A DNA stretch of 64,000 nt from Chrysemys picta bellii. Lineage: Eukaryota; Chordata; Testudines; Emydidae. Location of the stretch: the NCBI RefSeq assembly GCF_011386835.1, contig NC_088797.1, positions 62,211,587-62,275,586 of the forward strand, written 5' to 3'. Below the pieces are notes generated by a model. The model worked only from the letters and a program-made list of their open reading frames with translations, had not been told where the DNA came from and did no database searches. This document shows positions 11,155-22,078 of this stretch, in pieces (position 1 is the first letter of the stretch; each line of letters begins with the position of its first letter). The position numbers and the translations under genes are program-made.

Positions 11155-11308
11155 TCCCCACCCCACATGGAGCAGCCCCCCTGTAAAAACCTCAGGATTT
11201 GGCCCATTGTCTCAGCAAACTGGGGTGACATCTCTTTCAAATGGAGTTTGGTTTGGCTATTACTAAATTCATATTTTTCGGTCCTGACCCTGAAGCCCTT
11301 ACTCTAAT

Positions 11309-11405
11309 GGGCCAGATTCTGAGCTCAGGTACACCAGCAGGAATACAGAAGTCAACTGAATTCTTCTGAATCCACCCCATCGCAGCTGACAGCAGAACCT
11401 GGCCC
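11309..11405. repeat. Short palindromic MITE
   Basis: The ends GGGCCAGATTCTGAGCTCAG and CAGCAGAACCTGGCCC are imperfect inverted copies. The centre has AGTCAACTGAATTC. It is similar in design to 36261-36410 and 37432-37515. Confidence 0.45.
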
Positions 11406-13284
11406 AGTGCATTTCAAAACAACTCTTGCTATCTGTTAAACAGTCTTGGACTGATGGAAAATTAAGATGAAATTCACACCTATGCAGGGGCTCAACACAA
11501 AATCTATGCACCCCTCTGCTGCTTTTCTGCACTGGGAGGTGCCTTTCGCCCTTCGAAAAGGGCAAATCGGAATGAGAACAAGAATGAATCTGAAGCCACA
11601 TGTGGCTCAGTGCATCCCTAGTGCAAGCCTACTGGAGTCAGTGGATGAATTTGGCTCACACTGCTTCAAGCATATTGTATGAATAAACTGCAGACACATT
11701 TGCAAGCAAGAAATCCCTTCATTGTACCTGAAGGTAGAGGGGCCACTGCAAATGGTGCACATCTCCTGGGAGGGTTATGATCCAGCTTGGCTGCGACTGC
11801 TCTTGAAGGCCAAAAAACAGAAGTAAAAAAAAAAGGGGGAAAAATATTTAAATGCCCGTAGGATGTGCTGTGGTTTTACAGTGGCTGGTGCGGGGCTGGT
11901 TACCTGGCAGCTCTGGAAACAAGTAACAGATTGCTTGGTCTTAGATTTCACAGTCACCCAGTAGGGGATCCAGGCCTGATGCACAGCCCACATGCTAGCC
12001 AGTGAAAGGGAGGCCGTCTTGACAGTAGCTCCGAGACAGATGTAAGTTTTCAAGCTAGTTTCCCTACTGAGCCCGTTTCCACTATTTGAATAACATTAGC
12101 AGGTCACATTCTTGGCTCGTGTCAGGGGATGCCATGTTTCTTTCATGGAATTTCCATTGATTAAACGGAATGAGTTTTCATTGTCATCAGGGGAAATCTG
12201 GGCCAGAAATGCTCTGCCAAGCCATGGAAATGTGTCAGCCAGCTCTGCATGGCTCGGCTTTCCTGTTTATGTTGGGAAAGGTCCATTTCCAATGAGTTCT
12301 GTGGGCCCGATTCCTCTCTTGCTTACAGGGCTATGAATCATGGCTGACTCCATTGATACCAACAGGGTTACAACCACATCTTTTTATCTATCAGCCTAAA
12401 GGTTCCCTGTTGCCTGGCACAGAACTGCTGCCATATTGTCTCCTTTCAAGGGCTGGCTGACCTGATCTCGGTGAGCCCAGAAGTTCACTGAGCTCCATCA
12501 GGTGCTTCCAGACAGGTGGCTCTATCCAACAGAGGGGCTGATTTGACTGACTGACAGTTGCAGCGGCCTGTTACCGGGCTGTATTCTCTTCCCAGAGCCG
12601 GTGTATGAATCCAGCAAATTGAATGCAATTAGAAATGATGTCAATGCTTGAAGAAAACAAGCCCCAAAGTGCAGGGAGAGGAAACCACCCAGCTCATTAC
12701 ATTTCCCAGCGGAGGCACACACAAATGAGCCAAAATTCTCACATTTACGTTTGTGATGCTCCCATGAAAGCCAGTGGGTTTCCCAGGTGTAAATGAGAGC
12801 AGAATTTGATGGGAGCCACAAAGCCGGAATCCAGGTCTGAATGTTTCCACCGTTCGGGGTGGGTGGGATCTTGGTGTTTGGTTTGGCCCATTTTAGAGGC
12901 AGGGGTCAGCCACAGAGTTCAGACCCAGACCCAAGTCAGGGGGGTTTGGAGACAGGCTAACAAGGATTCTGCTTAGCCATTCTCCCAGTGCAAGATCCAT
13001 GGTTGCAGGGAGAGCAGATCATCACATGGCTTGAACTCCACCATGCCGATCCAGGATCAGAATTTTAGTTCAGATTCGGCTATGTTATTCTGTTACAAAC
13101 ATTGGAATTTATTTTTATCTGCCACTTTACATCTTTTCATCCAGCTAGGGGGACTTTGCTTCTCACTCTGTTGAACTAGCTGCCTCTGTTGGAAGTGTTG
13201 TCCCTCTTTAAGAGAGCATGGTGCTCTGTCCTCTAATGGCTAGACCAGGCTTATGAGTCTACTCCTGCCGCTGAGCTAATGGCC
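11406..13284. other. Unassigned sequence, no gene seen
   Basis: Nearly 1.9 kb without a recognised repeat. Frames such as 11775-12053 (minus), 12112-12336 (plus) and 12522-12821 (minus) lack domains and show no consistent codon bias. Some of this could be very old repeat sequence. Confidence 0.4.
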
Positions 13285-13356
13285 CTGGTTGTGTAGCTCA
13301 AGCAGTAAAACCTCACACTTTTCAAGCCAGAGGTCCCAGGTTTAGTCCCCACGGAT
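13285..13356 (+). repeat. tRNA-like relic, probably an old SINE head
   Basis: An A-box-like TAGCTCAAGCAG (about 13294) is followed, at normal tRNA spacing, by a B-box-like GGTTTAGTCC (13339-13348). The stems of a functional tRNA cannot be folded with confidence, so this is more likely the tRNA-derived head of an old SINE than a tRNA gene. Confidence 0.35.
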
Positions 13357-14052
13357 GGACCCAACCAGGGACATCAGTGCAAAGCTAAACTGAGGAGGTC
13401 TGGGTGGCTACAGCCTAACCCTTGTTGTAGTCCTACTGAAGGGATCTAGTGATGCTCTCAGATATTGTATGCTGGGACAACTGCAAGCCCCTACACATGC
13501 TCTGTGCACAGTTGTGTCATCTTAACTTTCCTGGAATTCAAGGCACATGAATAACATTCCCTTTCCCCTCACACTTCTGCTGTTTCAATTGCATTTGCTT
13601 TTGTTCTCCATAGTATCATTTGTATGTGAGCCATGGAGCAACGAAACCATAAAAATACAAAACTCACGGTGTCTATCAAGAACCGAGAAAAATTCCTTAA
13701 AAGCAATTTTGGAAAGAAAAAAAATCCATGATGTCTTGGCCCCAGAAGTAAAATGTCCCTCGCTGGCAGGCCGTGAGACATCTAATATTCACACAGCACA
13801 GAGAATGGCAGGCGAGCTCCCTCCCAGTACCACCCACGGCTCAAGTGTGTCAACTGAAGATACCACCCTCAGGACTGAGGAGGGAGTTGAGACTCTATGG
13901 TCCATTCCCTCCTTGGCCTTGGCTGCTGACAAGATGGCCAGTTGTTTGTGAATGAGGTCATCTATCTGTCCACTAAGAAATGGACTGATACAGCCCAACT
14001 CCAGTAGTCTCCCCTTCCCCCTTCCCACCTAAGCTGTAGTGTTTGGGACCAA
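13357..14052. other. Unassigned sequence
   Basis: No repeat is recognised. A 134-codon frame at 13547-13951 begins with a hydrophobic stretch (PFPLTLLLFQLHLLLFSIV) that looks like a signal peptide, but the rest has no recognised domain. It is discussed among the rejected items. Confidence 0.35.
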
Positions 14053-14440
14053 TTCAGGAACATAAGAACAGCCAGACTGGGTCAGATCAAAGGTCCAGCT
14101 AGCCCAGTATCCTGTCTTCTGAGAGTGGCCAGTGCCAGATGCTTCAGAGGGAAGGAACAGAACAGGGAAATTATTGAGTGATCCATCCCCTGTCACACAG
14201 TCCCAGCTTCTGGTAGTCAAAGGCTAGAGACACCCAGAGCATGGGGTTGCATCACAGACCATCCTAACTAATTGCCATTGATGGACCTTGCCTCCATGAA
14301 CTCATCTCACTCTTTTTTAACCCAGTTATACTTGTGGCCTTTACAACATCCCCTGGCAACGAGTTCCACAGGTTGTTGTGAAGGAATATTTTTTGCCATA
14401 AGCTTTCTTACCAGGGCCCGGACCCCCATCACAAACATTG
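14053..14440 (-). mobile_element. CR1 LINE 3' end
   Basis: On the plus strand it starts AACATAAGAACAGCCAGACT, the reverse complement of the CR1 tail AGTCTGGCTGTTCTTATGTT. It continues through ACTGGGTCAGATCAAAGGTC and AACGAGTTCCACAGGTTG. It is the same subfamily as 9106-9508, in opposite orientation. It is non-coding and 5'-truncated, with a vague upstream boundary. Confidence 0.75.
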
Positions 14441-14504
14441 ATGACATCTCAAAATAGAATGTAATAAATCCAAAGCCCCCATGACTCCCAAGTGTGAGAT
14501 TTTC

Positions 14505-14592
14505 AAAATCACATGGTGCTGGCCTAACTGTTCCCACTGAAGTCAGTGGCAGTTCAGCCATTGATTTCAATCAGAACAAAGTCAGATGAGCA
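14505..14592. repeat. Palindromic MITE fragment
   Basis: CCCACTGAAGTCAGTGGCAG next to GCCATTGATTTCAATCAG gives the inverted 'tgaagtcaatgg' pattern typical of short turtle palindromes. Confidence 0.35.
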
Positions 14593-15187
14593 TCCCACTC
14601 ACATTTGTTATTGTGGTGTACACCATGCCTCCTGGGGTGACATCAGAAGACTCACGTCCTTCTATGCCTTGAGCCCAGGTTGCTATCTGCCACGTGCACT
14701 AAAGGAGAATCTCCATTAGCTGTTAGAAATACAGGGTCTATGGCACTGGGTTGAATATGCCTGATTCCAGCTACTAGATGATGCTGGTACACACCATATA
14801 TTTCATTTAATATATTTCATAATTTGCTAGCTATGTTATAAATTGTCTCAGAATACATTCTTACTGTGGAATAAAATCGTAACTTGGGGAATGAAAACAG
14901 ATTCTTCAGTCAGATGACAAAACAAAACGTCAAGCATTTTTGCTGTGTATTTTATGTTAAATACATTTGACTTCCAAAAGGAAATTGGAAATCGACCAGC
15001 AGCTGGATTTACGTCAGGTTTAGAACAGGTATAACTCAGTAACAATCCACAGTTTTTAAATAACTGGTACCATTTTATTTGGTTACATTGGTTCATTCTC
15101 TCCCCAGCATGGGCTGGATTCTTGCCTTGGCTTTGGACCTGCAGCCCCCACTGATCTCAGTCAGAGACTCCAGGCACGAATAGGTGG
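14593..15187. other. Unassigned sequence, no gene seen
   Basis: AT-rich, no recognised repeat. The 82-codon minus frame at 14848-15096 has no supporting domain. Confidence 0.4.
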
Positions 15188-15189
15188 TA

Positions 15190-15425
15190 CCCTGTTTCCC
15201 CGAAAATAAGACAGTGTCTTATATTAATTTTTGCTCCCAAAGATGCGCTAGGTCTTATTTTCAGGGGATGTCTTATTTTTCAGAAATGAAAAATGCCTTA
15301 TTATCGGTGGATGCCTTATTATCGGGGAGGTCTTATTATCGGGGGGATGCCTTATATTACAACGAGAGGCAAAACTGTAAGTAGGCCTTATTTTCGGAGG
15401 ATGTCTTATTTTCGGGGAAACAGGG
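15190..15425. mobile_element. Mariner-type MITE at a TA target
   Basis: The ends CCCTGTTTCCCCGAAAATAA and TTATTTTCGGGGAAACAGGG are perfect inverted repeats that extend beyond 20 bp, and both sides are bordered by TA (15188-15189 and 15426-15427), the Tc1/mariner target. The interior has a short tandem array of a unit like GATGCCTTATTATCGGGG (about 15290-15350). Open frames on both strands here are produced by the repeat. Confidence 0.8.
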
Positions 15426-15427
15426 TA

Positions 15428-15710
15428 GCAGCCAGAGCACAAGACTGGGAGTCAGAGCGCCTGGGTTCTATACGATCTTCCTGATTCACTATCTGCCTTT
15501 AAGTAAATCACTTATGGGCTGTCTTTTAGTGTTAACTCAGCTCCCACCATTCCAATGCACCTCTGACCAGTCTGGCCATGTTCTCCTATCTGAAGAGTCA
15601 GACTAATAATCCTTCTCCACCTCACAAAGAGATGGGGAAGCTGAATGTATCTTTACTAAGGGCTTTGGGATCCTTCCATGAAAGATGCTATAAAAATTCA
15701 AGGCCAATAT
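15428..15710 (+). repeat. MIR-like SINE
   Basis: The tRNA-like head AGACTGGGAGTCAGAGCGCC and TGGGTTCTATACGATC is followed by TTTAAGTAAATCACTTATGG, and a 3' part with GATGGGGAAGCTGAATG and AAGATGCTATAAAAATTCA. The order matches MIR or CORE-SINE types of amniotes. The copy is old and internally altered, and lies directly beside the mariner-type MITE. Confidence 0.5.
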
Positions 15711-15788
15711 GCACTTTTGTTCTCTGCATCACTGGCCTTTGCCCTAGAGGGATGTGCAGGGGTCAGCCAGGGAAGGAATAGTCACCAC

Positions 15789-16216
15789 TAGAGCTGGGCT
15801 AAATTTTGTGACCAAATAATTTTCCTATCAGGAAAAAAGTGAGTGTGTTGACATTGAAACTGACAGTTTCCTGAAGAAAATGCCAAACGAGTTTTCTTTT
15901 CCATTTTCCAAATGGAAAATTTGAAACAAATAATTTGTTTTCAATTGATATTCTGAAATATTTTTTTTTAAATATGCTAGAGAAAAAGGGAGAGAACCCC
16001 GAAAATGCGGAAAGTGGAAATGGAAAACTGAAATTTTTGTTTTCTAAAAATGAATGTGAAACAAATATTTTAAGAAGAAATGAAACCAAAAGGTTAATTT
16101 CAGAATGTCAAACCTCTCTGCAGAAAACCTGATATTTTTGAATGGAAAAATTTTGAAAGGGGATTTTTGCGATAACATTTTTCATGGGGAAAATGTGGGT
16201 TTCCTAGCCAGTTCTA
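15789..16216. mobile_element. AT-rich palindromic MITE, hAT-like
   Basis: The ends TAGAGCTGGGCTAAATTTT and CCTAGCCAGTTCTA are inverted copies. The interior alternates words such as GGAAAATTTG and AAATTTTTG on both strands. The flanks GTCACCAC and CACCCCAC match at five of eight positions, compatible with an eroded 8-bp TSD. It is the best-bounded copy of a family also seen at 19440-20210, 29950-30480 and 44040-44490. Confidence 0.6.
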
Positions 16217-17732
16217 CACCCCACAAGCTACAGAGTGGCAGTGGCCTTTAGTGATGGCTTCTGGGGATGGCTGTAGGGCACAACAAACTCCACAGCTCCA
16301 GCATTCCCACTCTTTAAGTCGTGGATCATTAGCCCTGCTCCATCTCAAACCCACCTCCTCCCTGGCCCCAGTCCTTCTCTCTATAACACAGGGTTCACCC
16401 CTAGAGCTGTGCTGCATAGACCATAGAAGTTGGAGCTAGCTGTTTCGGCCCTGGCTTCGTACTTGTATGATGAGCAAACAAGAGACCTCATAGTCTTTGA
16501 ACAGTTCCAAAGACCCTGTAGCTTGGGCTTGTTTCGCGGTGCTGCTGGTAGGTGCTCAGCTCCTCCTCCTGGTGTGCTAAAGACTAAAGCTACTTGGTGG
16601 TGCCTCTGCTCGGACATGGGGCTAACCATGCTAAGAGAGTGGCTACCACACTTGAGCCCACAATAATGCAAAGCACTTAAAACAATATCTATAAACTGTA
16701 TATTTCTCTTTGCTCAAACCCTGACATACAAGCAATACAACTATGACATGATAAAAAGCATTATTAATATCGCTAATCATTTAATATTACCAAAGGCTAT
16801 GCTGGCAAGCACGCTCAAACATGTGACCACACACTCCCTCAGTGTTCCTACACAAAAGTGTCTCTCCACTTCCAGTCTGTTTGGTGCCCACTTCTCATGT
16901 ACCTGGATGGTGTGTGTGGAGATGCTGCAGGCCTGGAGGAGATGCTGTTAGAAACACACTGTATTGTACTGGGAACTGACAGTGCAGGGAGATGAAAGCC
17001 CTGTTGCAGATGCAATGTGCCATAATGGTGTGAGATTAAACTCTACCTACCTACCTATCTGTAATTCAAGGGACTCACTCGGATTCCTTTTCTGGTTGAG
17101 TTATCAGGAGACTGGTGAAGGCCAGCAGGTCCTCCCTGGGGATTGCTGGGGAAGGACCCACAGCCCGCCCCCTTCTGGAATGGTGTCTTTTAAGTCTGGA
17201 ACCTGTGGATTCAGTTGCAAGCAGGTCGGGTCTCTGGATCCAAACTCCTAGATTCGGTGTGGGCTGGCTGCAGGCGGTGGCAGGAGGGAGGGGCTGTCTG
17301 GGGAAGGAGGAGAAGATTGTCCCATCCTACTGGATTGGGTTACAGATAGGCCAGATGCAAGGGCTGGATGTGCTGTGCTGGCCGGCTGCAGGGAGCCTTC
17401 TTTCGCCCTTCTGCTCCCTGGCGGGTCTCTGGCACAGGCAGGGAACACTGGGCTATTCACAGCCTTCCTCTCCTTTCCTGGGCATCCGGGCTCTGCACCC
17501 ACCAGAGACTGCTTGCAGTCTGCCTTGTGGTCTCCTGCCTTCTGATTGGGGACTGCTGTTGTCTACCCTCCTCCCATTACTTGAGGGAGGCAGGTTTCCA
17601 GGGTAATTGGAGGGGTTGTGTCCCCGTCCCCCTTTCCCTTCCCCTTCCCTTCCCTCCCCTCCTGCTCTTGGGGAAGTCACCAGTGCAGGGCGCTGCCATG
17701 GACCTCCAGGGGCCCATAGGTATGTCTCTTGG
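16217..17732. other. Unassigned sequence, no gene seen
   Basis: No repeat family is recognised. The 163-codon frame at 17115-17606 overlaps two other long frames in a GC- and pyrimidine-rich tract (CT-rich from about 17621 to 17665), so length alone is not evidence of coding. Confidence 0.4.
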
Positions 17733-17926
17733 TATGTATGTATGGGGGGAGGGATAGCTCAGTGGTTTGAGCATTGGCCTGCTAAACCCAGGGTTGTAAA
17801 TTCAATCCTTGAGGAGGCCATTTAGGGATCTGGGGCAAAAATCTGTCTGGGAATTAGCCCTGCTTTGAGCAGGGGGTTGGACTAGATGACCTCCTGAGGT
17901 CCCTTCCAACCCTAATATTCTATGAT
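17733..17926 (+). mobile_element. tRNA-derived SINE with CR1 tail (turtle Cry-type)
   Basis: The A box TAGCTCAGTGG (about 17754) and the B-box region TTGTAAATTCAATCC form a tRNA-like head. A central TTTAGGGATCTGGGGCAAAA is followed by a tail that from TGCTTTGAGCAGGGGGTTGG to TATTCTATGATTCT is the same as the 3' end of the young CR1 copies. The direct repeat TCTCTTGG (17725-17732, 17927-17934) may be the TSD. Tail sharing explains mobilisation by CR1 reverse transcriptase, as established for tortoise tRNA-Lys SINEs. Confidence 0.85.
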
Positions 17927-17934
17927 TCTCTTGG

Positions 17935-18559
17935 GGCACTGCCCCCTTGCTAAGGGGTGGGAGGCTACACCCTCCTCCATCACCCTGTGACCCAGGTGCC
18001 CCCTAGAGCTGTGCTGCACAGCCCACACCACACCACACTGGGACCATGCTGACTTCTCCACCCCTGCACAGCAGAACCACATGCGTTCCATTGAGGCCAC
18101 AGAGCACGGAGGTGGGGGCTATTTGTTCCTTAATAGGCCACTTGTCCCCTGGGAGCCAGAAGAAGCCAGCGTGAGTGTCTGGAACAGGCGCTAATGAGGA
18201 GTGTTTGGAGAGTTTTCCAAGGGGGAGTCAAAGGCGGGGGAGCGAGAGGAGGTCCCATTGCCAGTAACACATGTTTGCTGTAAGCCAGCCTCACTAGTTC
18301 ACTGCTCACCATGACTCGCCATTCAGAGAAAAGCCTCTAGCACAATACCAGCCAGAGCTGGTGTGGGCACAAGCACAATCATTTATATAGTTCACAAATG
18401 AAACATGAAAAGGTAAACACCAGTCCCTGGGTGCCTCTGCCTCACAAGCATCACCCCGCAAACGAGGCCAATTAGGCTCAGAATGCAACTGATTGATGAA
18501 ATCCCCCCTTTCACTCCAGCCCTCTGGCTGAAATAGACCCTGATGGGCATGTAGCACAG
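17935..18559. other. Unassigned sequence, no gene seen
   Basis: No repeat or gene is recognised. Short minus-strand frames (17912-18100, 18130-18312, 18306-18557) have no domains. Confidence 0.4.
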
Positions 18560-19240
18560 GCTATAAAATAAATACTGTACATGGGTTTATTTTTTAAAGC
18601 AGTAAAGAGTGAGGCTTTATTTTGATTCAAAGCAAACAACCGCTAATGATCCCCCCGCCCTTTGCTTCCAGAGTCTTAGGATTTTGGACTTTTTACAAAC
18701 ACTTGTAAATAACTGTATTTTGGCCAAACACAGAGTCATTTTTCATCCTAAACAATACATCAGGGATGGTGAACACACAGAACGTTTGTGGCAGGAATTC
18801 TTTGGTTAAAGATGCTGTATACATGGGACCATTTCTGTGTCTGGAAAATCAGGACTAGCATTAGTTTTTAAGATAGTATTTTAAAAACTGGATTAGATAA
18901 TAAAATCCCCCAAACTGTGCCTAGCAGAAGAATTCACGCTCTATCAAGTTTGAAATAAACTTGGAAGCTGCTTCAGTGAACTCCATCGCCTTTCAGGCCC
19001 CACAATGCCGTGTGATCAGAATTGTATGGATGGATCATTTTGCGTCATTCGCTCAGTCACCCACCAGGCAAGCATAAAGAGCCTTGTATTATGTACTGAT
19101 GCAATCAGAAATAGTAGGTCTATTATTTTATTTCTCTGAGTGAAGTTACTATGATTTGGGCAAAGCTGCATGAGTGATGGATTGGTTAATCATTTATGGG
19201 AGGGCCCACATCTTTTCCAGCTTGTCCTGCAGGACAAATT
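18560..19240. other. Repeat-free block, possible conserved non-coding element
   Basis: About 680 bp without MITE, LINE or SINE text. It has many AT-rich transcription-factor-like words (GCTAATGATC, TGTAAATAACTG, GGTTAATCATTTATG, TTTGCGTCATTC) in an otherwise heavily invaded window. This is inference from repeat absence and composition, since conservation cannot be measured here. Confidence 0.3.
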
Positions 19241-19257
19241 TGATGAAACGTGCCCGC

Positions 19258-19402
19258 GTGACTTAGGAACCTAAGTCCCACTTTCAAATGTGACTTTGCG
19301 CTCCTAAGCCCCATTGACTTTTAAGGAAATTTTGCCTCTTAAGTGCCTCAGTCACTTCTGAAAATGGGACACAAGCACTTTTGAAAATTTGACTCTAAGT
19401 CC
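19258..19402. repeat. Palindromic MITE
   Basis: GACTTAGGAACCTAAGTCCC at the left and TTGAAAATTTGACTCTAAGT at the right are inverted copies. CTCCTAAGCCCCATTGACTT lies at the centre. It is non-coding. Confidence 0.55.
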
Positions 19403-19439
19403 CACTAACATCACCCACAGATTGTGCTGACTTGGGCTG

Positions 19440-20210
19440 GCTGAAAATTTTTTAACAAAACATTTGTCAGAAAAAGGGGCTGCTTCAAAACTGAAGTTTT
19501 CCTCTGGAAAAGATCAGTTTGGGTGGACTTTGCAATTGAGAAAATCCTAATGAAACATTTGATTCAGTAATGTCAAATTGTTTTGTTTTGAAGTTGACAT
19601 TAATCTCAGTGTCTCTCTGGGCACTCCGATGCCTCACAGGAGTCTCACGAGGTGCTGAGGTGTCTGAACCATAGGGAGACACCACAGTGCACACCATGAG
19701 ATGTAGTCAAGTAGAAAGCAGATCCAGGGCTGGCTCTAGTGTTTTTGCCACCCCAAGCAGGGGGGGGGGGAAGCCGCGATCGCAAGTGGCGGCAGCTCTA
19801 CCACCGCTTCATTCTACGGCGGGAATTCGGCGGCAGGTACTTTGCTCCGAGAGGGAGTGACGGCCCGCCGCCGAATGGCCGGACGTGACGGCCCCCTCTT
19901 CATTGGCTGCCCCAGGCATCTGCTTGCAAGGCTGGTGCCTGGAGCCGGCCCTGTCCATGGGGTGAACAGAGACCTGAGGGCCCAGGAACTACAACTGCCA
20001 AGATGCACCATTACAGCTACAGGGGTCGCATACACTAACATCCACCCAAACCTTAACAAATCGTTTCAACATTTCTGAATAGAAATTTTTGTCCTAAACA
20101 TTTTTTTTTGACAGTTTTGACTTTTTGTCCTAGTTCAGGCTGAAAACAAAAGTTGAATTTTCCAGAATTTAACAGAATTTTCCACAGGATGGAAATTACA
20201 TTTTTTGATC
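19440..20210. mobile_element. AT-rich palindromic MITE, interrupted
   Basis: The left part (19440-19600, GAAAATTTTTTAACAAAAC and similar) and right part (20060-20210, TTGACAGTTTTGACTTTTTG) have the inverted AT-rich texture of the 15789 family. Between them lie GC-richer text with ACTACAACTGCCAAGATGCA, a motif shared in type with 30170-30310, and the inserted MITE at 19725-19953. Confidence 0.45.
19725..19953. mobile_element. GC-rich hAT-type MITE
   Basis: The ends CAGGGCTGGCTCTAG and CTGGAGCCGGCCCTG are inverted copies of the same termini found at 45934-46235 (which has a perfect 8-bp TSD). The interior has CCACCCCAAGCAGG near the left end and GGCTGCCCCAGGCATC near the right. No 8-bp TSD is preserved here. 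Confidence 0.7.
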
Positions 20211-20472
20211 ATTTATTGCTGACTGCTCCATGGGTTCTGACTCTCGCTCATAAGCTCTAGGCGCTAGACCATGATATTCTAGATAACCCAGAAGTGACAT
20301 ATGAGAAGTAAGTTACTTTTTCTATAACCACATGGGGGCTTCTCTGTGCTCCTAGTTCCTACCTGCACCACAACAGATTGTGACAAATGAAAGCATGGCT
20401 AGCTCATTGGCTTGACACAAATTGAAGTTGCCCAAAAGAGAGGCCTGACTTTCAGAGGACGCATGTTCAGCA

Positions 20473-21960
20473 CTGAAAAAAAACAAAAGAAATAGTATTT
20501 TTCAGTTCACCTAATACAAGTACTGTAGTGCAATCTCTTTATCATGAAATTTGAACTTACAAATGTAGAATTATGTACAAAAAGAACTGCAATCAAAAAT
20601 GAAACAACGTAAAAATTTTAGAGCCTGCAAGTCCACTCAGCCCTACATCTTGTTCACTCCATCGCTCAGACAAATAAGTTTGTTTACATTTGTAGGAGAT
20701 AATGCTGCCTACTTCTTGTTTGCAATGTCACCTGAAAGTGAGAACAGGCGTTCTCATGGCACTGTTGTAGCCGGCGCAGCAAGATATTTATGTGCCAGAT
20801 GCACTAAAGGTTCATATATCCCTTCATGCTTCAACCACCATTCCAGGGGATGCGTCCATGCTGCTGATGGGTTCTGCTCAATAACAATCCAAAGTAATGA
20901 GGATTGACGCGTGTTCATTTTCATTATCAGAGTCAGATACCACTAGCAGAAGGTTAATTTTTTTTTTTTTTTTGTGGTTTGGGTTCTGTAGTTTCCGCAT
21001 TGGAGTGTTGCTCTTTGAAGACTTCTGAATGCATGCTCCACACCTCGTTCCTCTCAGCTTTTGGAAGGCACTTCTGATTCTTACACCTTGGGTCGAGTGC
21101 TGTAGCTATCTTTAGAAATCTCACATTGGTACCTTCTTTGCATTTTGTGAAATCTGCAGTGAAAGTGTTCTTAAAATGAACAATATGTGCTGGGTCATCA
21201 TCCGAGTCTGCTATAACATGAAATATATGGCAGAATGCAGGTAAAACAGAGCAGGGGACAGACAATTCTCTCCCAAGGAGTTCAGTCACAAATTTAATTA
21301 ACGTATTATTTTTTTAATGAGCGTCATCAGAATGGAAGCATGTCCTTTGGAATGGTGGCTGAAGCATGAATGTTGGGCATGCGTGAATGGGCATACGAAT
21401 GTTTAGCATATCTGGCATGTAAATACCTTGCAATGCTGGCTACAAAAGTGCCATGCAAATGCCTGTTCTCACTTTCTGGTGACATAAATAAGAAGAGGGC
21501 AGCATTATCTCCTGTAAATGTAAACAAACTTGTTTGTCTTAGCAATTGGATGAATAAGAAGTACAACTGAGTGGACTTGTAGGCTCTGAAGTTTTACATT
21601 GTTTTGTTTTTGAGTGTAGTTATGTAACAAAAAAAAATCTACATTTGTAAGTTGCACTTTCACGACAAAGAGATTGCACTACAGTACTTGTATGAGGTGA
21701 ACTGAAAAATACTATTTCTTTGATCATTTTTACAGTGCAAATATTTGTAATAAAAATAATATACACTTTGATTTCAATTACAACACAGAATACAATATAT
21801 CTGAAAATGTAGAAAAACATCCAAAATATTTAATACATTTTAATTGGTATTCTGTTGTTTAACAGTGTGATTAAAATTGCGATTAATCGCTATTAATTTT
21901 TTTATTTGTGATTTTTTTTTTGAGTTAATCACGTGAGTTAACTGCGATTAATCCACAGCC

Positions 21961-21962
<2 letters not shown>
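20473..21962 (-). mobile_element. hAT transposon remnant with inverted 3' duplication
   Basis: The centre (20954-21289) encodes hAT transposase sequence on the minus strand. Continuing on that strand into 20940-20590, decayed codons give the hATC dimerisation region (a FSLSGD-, KKRAALSP-like block). The same hATC region is duplicated in plus orientation at 21340-21570 with the readable KKRAALSPVNVNKLVCLSN, so arms of roughly 370 bp face each other. The right terminus ends in ...CAGCCCT at 21962 after ATTAATCGCTATTAATTTT. The left end is truncated. It codes for no intact transposase. Confidence 0.75.
20954..21289 (-). pseudogene. hAT transposase fragment
   Basis: A 111-codon frame with blocks typical of BED/hAT transposases: LPAFCHIFHVIADSDDDPAH, then FLKIATALDPRCKNQKCLP and NEVWSMHSEV. 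The ALDPR-KN-KCLP signature precedes the hATC domain in related proteins annotated as ZBED-like. The frame ends in a lysine run encoded by a poly-A/T tract. It lacks the BED zinc finger and catalytic N-terminal half, so it cannot act as transposase. Confidence 0.7.

Positions 21963-21963
<1 letters not shown>

Positions 21964-21999
<36 letters not shown>
21964..21999. repeat. (TA)n microsatellite
   Basis: A 36-bp uninterrupted TA run directly beside the right terminus of the hAT remnant. Expected to be length-polymorphic. Confidence 0.95.
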
Positions 22000-22002
<3 letters not shown>

Positions 22003-22078
22003 CTGTGGCAGCAACTCTCAGAAACCTCAGAGACCTACTCCCTCACTGGGTTTCGGAGCCAAGGTTCCAGTCCGAGCA

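Noticed and set aside
13547..13951. 134-codon plus frame with a signal-peptide-like start, as a small secreted protein
   Set aside because: The remainder has no domain or cysteine pattern, other frames overlap it on both strands, and there is no splice or promoter context. A chance frame is more likely.
17115..17606. 163-codon frame as a gene
   Set aside because: Three long frames overlap on both strands in a GC- and CT-rich tract. There is no domain and no consistent codon choice.
17751..17822. tRNA gene
   Set aside because: It is the tRNA-derived head of a SINE with a CR1 tail, not a free-standing tRNA.
21964..21999. (TA)n run as a functional boundary of the hAT element
   Set aside because: It is a simple microsatellite beside the terminus. 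hAT elements do not need it, and its length is likely variable.
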